A stretch of DNA of 5,182 nucleotides, from the NCBI GenBank assembly GCA_018262455.1, contig JAGSPR010000451.1:1-5182 (forward strand). The letters are read 5' to 3'. The notes below the pieces were generated by a model. The model saw only the letters and a list, made by a program, of their open reading frames with translations. It was not told the DNA's origin and searched no databases. Below, one piece after another: positions 1 through 5,182 of the stretch (positions are counted from its first letter, which is position 1; each line of letters opens with the position of its first letter). Source of the stretch: Deltaproteobacteria bacterium. Lineage in GTDB: Bacteria; Myxococcota; Polyangia; Haliangiales; Haliangiaceae. Position numbers and translations under genes: made by a program.

Positions 1-69
1 GCTCGCGCCCGATCGCCTGCTCGCGCCCGATCGCCTGCTCGCGCCCGATCGCCTGCTCGCGCCCGATCG
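1..69 (-). repeat. 18-bp in-frame tandem repeat encoding the hexapeptide IGREQA
   Basis: The plus-strand unit gctcgcgcccgatcgcct occurs exactly at 1-18, 19-36 and 37-54. A fourth copy matches for its first 15 bases (55-69) before diverging. The array touches the window edge and may continue. Read on the minus strand, in frame with the anti-sigma-like gene, it encodes (IGREQA)n from residue 78. Nucleotide identity between copies is complete, including third positions. This points to recent expansion by slippage or unequal recombination rather than selection on the protein alone. Unit number can change without shifting the frame. Confidence 0.93.
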
Positions 70-298
70 ACTTGTCGATCTCGCGCCACATCGCCTCGAA
101 CCGGCGATCCGGGATCGCATCCGTCGACAGCTCGAGGTGTCCACGCACGAGCTCGGTCATCTGCTCGAGGGCCTCGATCTTGGACCGCGCCTCGAGATCG
201 TGCTCGAGCTGCGCGCGGACGCTCGTCACGCCGCGCTCGTCGAGCTCACCGTCGGCGTGTTGCATCAGATCGATGTCGGACTTCGCTTGGCTGGTCAT
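1..298 (-). CDS. Anti-sigma-factor-like protein, C-terminus beyond the left edge
   Basis: An open frame starts with ATG at 298 and stays open for 99 codons to the left edge, so only the N-terminal part is visible. Residues 9-20 read IDLMQHADGELD. A hydrophobic helix leading into a DGEL(D) motif is typical of the N-terminal domain of many anti-sigma factors. A charged helical segment follows (about 24-57), then an F-x-x-M-W helix (67-76) and a hexapeptide array IGREQA from residue 78. There is no Cys in the visible part, so the HxxxCxxC zinc site of ZAS-type anti-sigma factors is absent. The ATG lies 2 nt after the stop of the upstream sigma gene, implying co-transcription and probably translational coupling, which is the classic sigma/anti-sigma order. 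Family members usually carry a linker, one membrane helix and an extracytoplasmic domain after this point; none of that is visible here. The anti-sigma role rests on position and the DGEL helix, and another small regulatory partner is possible. Confidence 0.6.
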   Translation of the reverse strand, partial: MTSQAKSDIDLMQHADGELDERGVTSVRAQLEHDLEARSKIEALEQMTELVRGHLELSTDAIPDRRFEAMWREIDKSIGREQAIGREQAIGREQAIGRE

Positions 299-300
299 AC

Positions 301-1053
301 TCACCGGTTCCGTTCCGGCGCGCGAGCGGGTGTGGCGACGCGTTCGTTTGGGAGCGAGGGATCTTCGGGGTCGGTCGCGGGATCCTTGACGCCGAGGTCC
401 GCGAGGAGCTCGGGCGACGGGTTGTCGATCAGATCGAGCAGCCGCTTCTGCATGTTACGGCGGGCGTGAAACAGGCGCGACATGATCGTGCCCTTCGAGC
501 AGCTCATCGCCTGTGCCATCTCTTCATAGGACAGGCCCTCGAGCTCCCGCATCACCAGCACCGATCGATGGTTCTCGGACAGCTCATCGAGAGCGCCGTC
601 GATCCGGGCGCGGATCTCCTTGTCCTGGAGCGCCCGACCTGGGTTCGCACCGAGGATCCGCGGTAGCAGGCCCCCGTCCGCGCTTTCTTCCAGGCGGGTC
701 TCGTCGAGCTCGACGGGTTTGACCCGCCGGTGCTTGCGAAGGTGGTCGATGGCCAGGTTCATCACGATTCGGTACAGCCAGGTGTAGAAGCTGGAGTTGC
801 CTTCGAACTTGTCTAAGTACTTGTGAGCTTTGATGAAAGCGTCCTGAACGACGTCCATCGCGTCGTCCTGATGTCGCAGCACGCCAAACGCGAGTGCATA
901 CGCGCGCCGATGATAGCGTTCAAACAGGGTCCGGAAGGCATCTCGCGCGGCCTCAGGCTGACCCCCGCGAGCAGTATTGACCAGCTCGTGGTCGTCAACG
1001 GCCGTACTCCGTCCATGCGTCGAGATGGACGCGCGTTGGCCAGCCTTATTCAC
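301..1053 (-). CDS. RNA polymerase sigma factor, ECF-type (sigma-70 family)
   Basis: A 250-residue sigma factor that would direct RNA polymerase core to a specific promoter set. Region σ2 spans about 39-110. Region 2.2 is [10 protein letters not shown] (67-76), and the -10 recognition/melting helix is [19 protein letters not shown] (89-107). A linker (111-148) leads to σ4 (about 149-205), whose helix-turn-helix at 174-201 ([20 protein letters not shown]...) contacts the -35 element. There is no σ1.1 or σ3, as in ECF factors. It is longer than most ECF factors (about 170-200 aa) because of a 17-residue N-terminal lead and a Pro/Asp/Glu-rich tail (about 207-250). The start is GTG at 1053: an in-frame TAA at 1065-1063 excludes anything further upstream, and no ATG, GTG or TTG was found before the conserved helices. 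No Shine-Dalgarno precedes it. The anti-sigma-like gene follows after 2 nt. The regulon cannot be read from the sequence. Leu80 uses TTA, unusual in this GC-rich DNA. Confidence 0.95.
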   Translation of the reverse strand: MNKAGQRASISTHGRSTAVDDHELVNTARGGQPEAARDAFRTLFERYHRRAYALAFGVLRHQDDAMDVVQDAFIKAHKYLDKFEGNSSFYTWLYRIVMNLAIDHLRKHRRVKPVELDETRLEESADGGLLPRILGANPGRALQDKEIRARIDGALDELSENHRSVLVMRELEGLSYEEMAQAMSCSKGTIMSRLFHARRNMQKRLLDLIDNPSPELLADLGVKDPATDPEDPSLPNERVATPARAPERNR

Positions 1054-1061
1054 GCCGGGCG

Positions 1062-1092
1062 GTTATAGCTCATGTGCCGAGGCGCGTGTCGG
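1062..1092 (-). promoter_or_regulatory. Candidate promoter for the sigma/anti-sigma unit, possibly leaderless
   Basis: On the minus strand TATAAC (1067-1062) matches 5 of 6 bases of the TATAAT -10 box. CCGACA (1092-1087) is a weak -35 candidate, with a rather long 19-bp spacer. Transcription from this -10 would begin near 1055-1053, at or within a few bases of the GTG start at 1053. This would make the sigma mRNA essentially leaderless and fits the absence of a Shine-Dalgarno sequence there. The -10 match is direct; promoter activity is inferred. Confidence 0.33.
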
Positions 1093-1119
1093 AAGACCTC
1101 CATAGCGCTATGCTCAGAA
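1091..1119 (+). promoter_or_regulatory. Candidate ECF-type promoter for the rightward operon
   Basis: GGAAGAC (1091-1097) resembles the GGAAC-type -35 element of many ECF promoters. After a 16-bp spacer it is followed by TCAGAA (1114-1119), which resembles the TCnnA-type -10 of σE-like promoters. The predicted start is around 1125-1130, just upstream of the GTG start at 1140 and its AGGG ribosome site. The spacer contains the 12-bp palindrome at 1101-1112. Such short degenerate motifs occur by chance, so this is a hypothesis. An alternative housekeeping -10, TATGCT (1109-1114), overlaps it. Confidence 0.25.
1101..1112. promoter_or_regulatory. Perfect 12-bp palindrome in the divergent intergenic region, candidate operator
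   Basis: CATAGCGCTATG is its own reverse complement over all 12 bases; symmetry stops at the flanking C/C pair (1100 and 1113). It lies between the two divergent genes, about 10 bp beyond the leftward -35 candidate and inside the spacer of the rightward promoter candidate. A dimeric regulator bound here could affect both directions. No loop separates the arms, so a DNA-binding site is more likely than an RNA hairpin. No regulator of this kind is encoded in the window. Confidence 0.4.
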
Positions 1120-1129
1120 GCTGTGTGAC

Positions 1130-1133
1130 AGGG
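1130..1133 (+). promoter_or_regulatory. Shine-Dalgarno AGGG supporting the GTG start at 1140
   Basis: AGGG ends 6 nt before GTG at 1140, a normal spacing. The other in-frame candidates are GTG 1074, ATG 1110 and GTG 1125, and they have no well-placed purine-rich site. GTG 1074 would also leave only 20 bp between the divergent start codons. These points favour 1140 as the start of the large membrane protein. Confidence 0.45.
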
Positions 1134-1139
1134 CGAATC

Positions 1140-4100
1140 GTGGCGACATCTCAACGTATCTCCAGTCGCAACGACGACCCACCCTCCAGGGCCAGGTCCG
1201 CGCCGATCCCGCCATCACGACGCTCGATCACGCGGTTCCTCGCGACCGTTCGCGCGCTGGTGTACCGCCAAGAAGCGCGACGTGCCGCGATGTACGCACT
1301 TGCCTCCTTCGCCGGGCTGACCCTGACGTTGCCGGTGCTCGGCAAGCTGGCCGAGGACCACCACGAGCGCGCATCAGGCTTGCTCGCGCTCGGCGTGCTC
1401 GTCGTCGTGATGATCGCGGCAGGCGCGATCATCCTGGGGATCGTGGCGCCGCGCCGCAAGTACGCCGCCGACCCGGCGGTCGCGCGCTGGGTGGGGACCC
1501 GCCGGCGTGAGGTCGCTTCCGATCTCTTGTCGTCGGTCGAGCTCGCCGCCGCGGTCGCGCGTCCAGCTGCACCCTCGCCCGAGCTCGTCGATGCGTTGCT
1601 CGTCGCAACCTCCACGCGCCTCCAGAAGATCGATCCCCGCTCGTTGGTCGACCACCGCCAGGTCCGGCGCGCGGGGTCCTGGGCGATCGGCGTCCTGTCC
1701 GCCAACGTCGTCTTGCTGGTGATCGCACCCCACTTCGTCGCCGCGGGCTGGCGCGCGCTCGTCTCGAGCCCACCTGAGCTCTACGACGGCGCGCAGCTCT
1801 CCGCAGTCCCGCTCGTCGGAGATCTCGAGGCCCGGCTCGAGTTTCCAGCCTACTCACGCCGCGTGCCGCTTCGGTTGCCGTCCTCGTCGGGCGATGTCCG
1901 TGGCCTGCCGGGCACCACGGTCACGCTACATGCGCGCGTGCTGGAGCCTGCCCAGGCGGTGGAGCTCGTGATCGAGGGTGACACCCCCGCGGCGAGCCGT
2001 ACGATCCCCGCCACGCTCATCGGTGACCAGCTCACCGCGAAGCTCACGATCCTCCACTCCTCGCGCTACCGGTTCGCGGTCACGGCGGCTTCCGGCGAGC
2101 GCTCGATCGAGACCTCGCCACGCGCGATCGAGGCCGAGCCCGATCAGCCACCGGCGGTGCAGCTGATGTCGCCTGCCGAGCCGCTCGATGTCACGAACCT
2201 TCGCCGCGTCGAGCTCGCCTACGTGATCGAGGACGACTTCGGGCTGACCTCGGTCGAGCTCGTATGGGAGGCCGGTAAGGACCACGGCAAGAAGCTGATC
2301 CCGATCGTCCCGAGTGGCGGGATGATCAGCGGAGCGAACCTCGGCCGCGCCCAAGGCAAGTTCATCTGGGACATCGCCGAGGTCCAGGTCCCGAGTGGCG
2401 GCGAGGTCCGCTACTGGATCGAGGCCAAGGACAACGACACCATCACCGAACCAAACGTCGGCCGGTCGCGCGAGCTCCACCTCAAGGTGGTGAGTCCGCG
2501 CGAGCGCCACGAGGAGACCCTCGGCCGCCAGCAGGATCTCGCCGAGAAGATCCTGAAGAACCTCGGAGGCCGGCTCACGTTCGCGCCCGATGATGTGCCC
2601 ACCCGCGAGGAGCTGTCGCGCCAGCTGCGCGAGGCGGTGGTCGAGCTCGGCTCGGTCTCCGCGGCCTTCGAGAAGGATCCACACGCCTCGGACTCGATGC
2701 GCAAGGCGCTCGCCCAGATGCGCGACCGACTCGAGAAGCTCGCGAGCACGGAGCAGCGCTGGGTGCCGAAGGGCAAGATTCCGCTCAAGGGCGGCTATGC
2801 CGCACTCGATGTCCGGATACTCGCCGAGCTCGAGGACGACACGATCATCCTTGCCGACTGGCTCGATCGCGAGCGCATGGAGGGCCTGCTCGATGTCTCG
2901 GACGAGATCGCGGCGCACCAGAAGCGGCTCGCCGACCTGCTCGCCCAGTACCAGCGCACCAAGGACAAGCGCCTGCTCGATGAGATCGAGCGAGAGATGC
3001 GTGCGCTCGACAAGTCGTTCAGCGATCTCGATAAACATCGCCGTGGCATGCCCGAGGACGTGCTCGATCAGTACGTCAATCGCGGCGCGGTCCAGGCGCA
3101 GCAAGGCACGAACTGCCTCGAGGAGGTCCGCAAGCTCGTACGAGCCGGCCAGCCGCAGCAAGCAGCGCAGAAGCTCGAGACCTGCCGCGCCCAGCAGGAT
3201 CGCGCCGCGTCCCAGCTCGAGGGCTCGCTCGCCGGGCTGCGCAGCGACAAGTTCTCCGACGAGCAGAAGAAGCTCGACGAAGTGATGAACGAGCTCGCCG
3301 ACGTCGCCAAGGACCAAGATGACATCGCGGCCGAAGCCAACCGGATCTTCGATGCCTATGCCGAGAAGGCGGACGACGTCGCCAAGGACCACCGGCGCGA
3401 AGCGAGCAAGAAGGTCGGCACCCTGGTCGACAAGCTGCGCCGCCGGCTCAAGGACATCGACGAGCAGGGCCTCACGCCCTTCGCGAAGGAAGAGCTCGAC
3501 ATCGTCGAGCGCCGCCTGGTCGACGTCGAGCACATGGTCGCCGATGGGGATCTCGCCGAGGCGCTCGGGATGGCGCACCAGGCGAAGCAGAGCCTCGACA
3601 CGATCGCCGGCGAGCTCGAGGCCGCGATCGAGGATGATCCCAAGTCGAAGTGGGCCGACGCGACGCAGAGTGCCCTCGACGGCATCGAGCACAGCACCCC
3701 GGTTGCCAAGGACCTGATCGCCGAGCTCCAGTCCCTCGCCCCGCGCCCCGACCAGATCATGTCGAGTGACGATCTTCGGGCGATCGATCGGCTCCGCCGG
3801 CGCGAAGCAATGAACAAGCAGCGCGCGCAGCGGCTGACCGAGCGCACCAAGCAACTCGGCACGGAGCTCCCTGGCGACACGGGCACCGAGCTAGGCAAGA
3901 AGCTCGGTAACGCGGTCACCCAGATGGGCGCGGCCGACGAGCGAATGAAGGCAAAGGATCCGTCGGGCACCCGCGAGTCGACGCGCGCGGCCGCCGATGC
4001 CCTCGCCAAGGCCCGCGACCGCGCACGGAGCGCCGCGCGACAGGCCCAGGAGGGCGCTGTCGCGGACGAGCCGATCAAGATACCTGGGGCCGACGAGTAT

Positions 4101-4217
4101 CGCGCCCCGGAGCGGTTCCGCGAGGACTTGCTAGAGGCGATGAAGAAGAAGGGCCAGCAGGCTCCCGATGGCTATGACGAGATGATCAAGCGCTACTACG
4201 AGGACCTGATCAAATGA
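1140..4217 (+). CDS. Large membrane-anchored coiled-coil protein, DUF4175-like
   Basis: A protein of 1025 residues from GTG 1140 (1047 if translation begins at GTG 1074). An Arg-rich N-terminus precedes membrane helices at about 50-67, 80-103 and 180-199. The basic 104-179 segment is probably cytoplasmic, which puts everything after 199 in the periplasm by the positive-inside rule. Two β-rich domains follow. The first (about 221-335) contains LEFPAYSRRV and a GLPGTTVTL strand. The second (about 340-452) contains DDFGLTSVEL (365-374) and VRYWIEAKDND (423-433). This arrangement matches my recollection of DUF4175/TIGR02302-like proteins. Residues 452 to about 980 are a highly charged Ala/Glu/Lys/Arg helical stalk. 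The C-terminus (986-1025) is EYRAPERF...AMKKK...YYEDLIK. The only two Cys, 659 and 682, flank a predicted helical hairpin. Exact 17-bp repeats (3300-3316 and 3375-3391) encode a repeated DVAKD motif 25 codons apart. The stop overlaps the next gene's start. The molecular function is unknown; an envelope scaffold or tether is a guess. Confidence 0.8.
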   Translation: MATSQRISSRNDDPPSRARSAPIPPSRRSITRFLATVRALVYRQEARRAAMYALASFAGLTLTLPVLGKLAEDHHERASGLLALGVLVVVMIAAGAIILGIVAPRRKYAADPAVARWVGTRRREVASDLLSSVELAAAVARPAAPSPELVDALLVATSTRLQKIDPRSLVDHRQVRRAGSWAIGVLSANVVLLVIAPHFVAAGWRALVSSPPELYDGAQLSAVPLVGDLEARLEFPAYSRRVPLRLPSSSGDVRGLPGTTVTLHARVLEPAQAVELVIEGDTPAASRTIPATLIGDQLTAKLTILHSSRYRFAVTAASGERSIETSPRAIEAEPDQPPAVQLMSPAEPLDVTNLRRVELAYVIEDDFGLTSVELVWEAGKDHGKKLIPIVPSGGMISGANLGRAQGKFIWDIAEVQVPSGGEVRYWIEAKDNDTITEPNVGRSRELHLKVVSPRERHEETLGRQQDLAEKILKNLGGRLTFAPDDVPTREELSRQLREAVVELGSVSAAFEKDPHASDSMRKALAQMRDRLEKLASTEQRWVPKGKIPLKGGYAALDVRILAELEDDTIILADWLDRERMEGLLDVSDEIAAHQKRLADLLAQYQRTKDKRLLDEIEREMRALDKSFSDLDKHRRGMPEDVLDQYVNRGAVQAQQGTNCLEEVRKLVRAGQPQQAAQKLETCRAQQDRAASQLEGSLAGLRSDKFSDEQKKLDEVMNELADVAKDQDDIAAEANRIFDAYAEKADDVAKDHRREASKKVGTLVDKLRRRLKDIDEQGLTPFAKEELDIVERRLVDVEHMVADGDLAEALGMAHQAKQSLDTIAGELEAAIEDDPKSKWADATQSALDGIEHSTPVAKDLIAELQSLAPRPDQIMSSDDLRAIDRLRRREAMNKQRAQRLTERTKQLGTELPGDTGTELGKKLGNAVTQMGAADERMKAKDPSGTRESTRAAADALAKARDRARSAARQAQEGAVADEPIKIPGADEYRAPERFREDLLEAMKKKGQQAPDGYDEMIKRYYEDLIK

Positions 4218-5182
4218 GGGTCAATCGCCTCCGGCCTTCGCGGGCCCTAACCTCGGTCCTCGTGCTGGCGGCACTCGCGATCCCGGCCACCGCCACACCC
4301 CGCCGCGACCGGACCGTCAGCGGTGACGTCATCAAGGCCGCGCGCTACCTGCAGAGCGCGCGGCTCGACGATGCGCGCGCCCTGCTCCTCGATCTCGAGA
4401 AGCGCGCGTCTGACACCATCGAGATCAAGTGGCTCAAGGCCGAGCTCGCATTCCAGACTGGCGACTACGCCACGGCCGTGAAGCTGCTCGACAAGCTACC
4501 GGACACCGGGGTCGACGGGCTGGTCGGCCAGACCCGCAAGCTCGCGGCGTCCTCGCTCGCGGTGACCGAGACGTTCGTCGATGTGAAGTCGCCGAAAGGT
4601 CACTTCGTGATCCGTCACGCTCCGGGGCCCGATGCCGCGATCGCCAGCCTCGCGGGCGAAGTCCTCGACTCGGCGTGGGAGACGATCGGCGAAGACCTGG
4701 GCGAACGGCCGGCGGACCCGATCCGCATCGAGCTGCTCGGCGCGCCATCGGACCTCGCCAAGCTCAGCCCGCTCTCGGAGGCAGAGATCGAGACCACCGG
4801 GACGATCGCGCTGTCGAAGTACAACAAGTTGATGGTCGTCTCGCCGCGCGCGACGATCTTCGGTTACCCGTGGATGGACACGCTCGCCCACGAGTACACG
4901 CACCTCCTCGTCTCGCGGATGTCGCACGACTCGGTACCGGTGTGGTTGCAGGAGGGCCTCGCCCGGTTCGAGCAGACCCGCTGGCGCAGGCCGCCAGGGC
5001 TGCAGCTCTCGGCGACCGAACAAGCGCTGCTGACCGCGGCCCTGCGCAAGGGCAGGCTGATCACGTTCGACGAGATGCACCCCTCGATGGCGAAGTTGCC
5101 GAGCCAGGAAGCGGCAGCGCTCGCGTACGCCGAGGTCTACACCCTCGTTGGCTGGATGGTCACCAAGGTCGGCTACAAGGGC
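4214..5182 (+). CDS. Exported TPR-containing peptidase MA family metallohydrolase (gluzincin), C-terminus beyond the right edge
   Basis: The frame is open for 323 codons from ATG 4214 to the right edge. The ATG shares ATGA with the preceding stop codon (TGA 4215-4217), so the two genes are translationally coupled; GAGG at 4200-4203 may serve as ribosome site. Residues 1-27 form a signal peptide: basic start, hydrophobic stretch about 11-24, and an ATA|TP cleavage site after Ala27. Two TPR-like helical hairpins lie at about 39-97, including an AFQTGDYATAVKLLDKLP-type helix pair. The catalytic domain begins around 121 (a VKSPKGHFVIRH strand region, 124-135). Zinc ligands are His226 and His230 of HEYTH with Glu227 as general base, and Glu247 in WLQEGLA as third ligand, the gluzincin arrangement of peptidase_MA-type enzymes. 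All expected catalytic residues are intact. It should act in the periplasm or at the outer envelope. The substrate is unknown. A LAYAEVYTLVGWMV helix follows at about 305-318, then the window ends. Confidence 0.85.
   Translation, partial: MRVNRLRPSRALTSVLVLAALAIPATATPRRDRTVSGDVIKAARYLQSARLDDARALLLDLEKRASDTIEIKWLKAELAFQTGDYATAVKLLDKLPDTGVDGLVGQTRKLAASSLAVTETFVDVKSPKGHFVIRHAPGPDAAIASLAGEVLDSAWETIGEDLGERPADPIRIELLGAPSDLAKLSPLSEAEIETTGTIALSKYNKLMVVSPRATIFGYPWMDTLAHEYTHLLVSRMSHDSVPVWLQEGLARFEQTRWRRPPGLQLSATEQALLTAALRKGRLITFDEMHPSMAKLPSQEAAALAYAEVYTLVGWMVTKVGYKG

Noticed and set aside
1..69. CRISPR or iterated protein-binding-site array
   Set aside because: Copies are directly adjacent with no spacers and stay in one reading frame, so a coding tandem repeat is the simpler explanation.
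65..80. Inverted repeat GATCGAC-TT-GTCGATC next to the hexapeptide array
   Set aside because: The arms are perfect, but the 2-nt loop is too tight for a hairpin, the site is inside a coding frame, and GATCG-type words are very common here. It is more likely a by-product of Asp/Ile/Ser codons.
72..469. Plus-strand open frames opposite the anti-sigma and sigma genes
   Set aside because: They lie antisense to frames with clear sigma-factor and DGEL-helix motifs, are Arg/Ser-rich, and show no domain.
1926..3854. A 642-codon open frame on the minus strand opposite the stalk gene
   Set aside because: It is antisense to a well-supported coding frame. Its product is a Leu/Val/Gly/Arg/Asp-rich sequence with no recognisable domain, as expected when GAG, CTC, GCG and GAC codons of a GC-rich gene are read backwards. 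Stop codons are rare in that frame because of composition.
4218..4260. Terminator between the stalk and peptidase genes
   Set aside because: The genes overlap and no GC hairpin followed by a T-run is present. No terminator was seen anywhere in the window.
4496..5080. A minus-strand open frame of 194 codons opposite the metallopeptidase
   Set aside because: The plus-strand frame carries a signal peptide, HEYTH and WLQEGLA motifs; the reverse frame is an Arg-rich shadow.

Overview
The window is GC-rich and almost entirely coding. Its third codon positions are dominated by G and C, and GAG-CTC and GCG-CTC codon pairs are frequent. Together with the kinds of protein present (a σ70/ECF factor paired with an anti-sigma-like protein, a very large DUF4175-like membrane protein and a peptidase-MA gluzincin), this suggests a myxobacterium-like member of Myxococcota/Deltaproteobacteria. 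That assignment is inference; there is no rRNA or other taxonomic marker.

Layout: two transcription units diverge from one short intergenic region (about 1054-1139). Leftward, a GTG-started ECF-type sigma factor (301-1053, minus) is followed after only 2 nt by a protein that looks like its anti-sigma factor (starts at 298, minus, runs off the left edge). The visible end of that protein is an array of exact 18-bp tandem repeats encoding a hexapeptide. Rightward, a ~1025-residue membrane-anchored protein (1140-4217, plus) has three N-terminal membrane helices, two β-rich DUF4175-like domains and a ~570-residue charged helical/coiled-coil stalk. Its stop codon overlaps the start of an exported TPR + HExxH metallopeptidase (4214 to the right edge, plus).

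The 86-bp divergent region is the only non-coding DNA. It holds a perfect 12-bp palindrome (1101-1112), a TATAAC -10-like box so close to the sigma start that the sigma mRNA may be leaderless, and an ECF-like promoter candidate reading rightward whose spacer contains the palindrome. No tRNA, rRNA, CRISPR, mobile element or terminator was seen.

Working model (inference): a sigma/anti-sigma switch sits back-to-back with a cell-envelope operon whose products reach into the periplasm. The sigma factor may control that operon, and the periplasmic proteins may in turn sense or process the anti-sigma factor. The sequence shows the architecture, not the regulation. Both outer genes are cut by the window edges.
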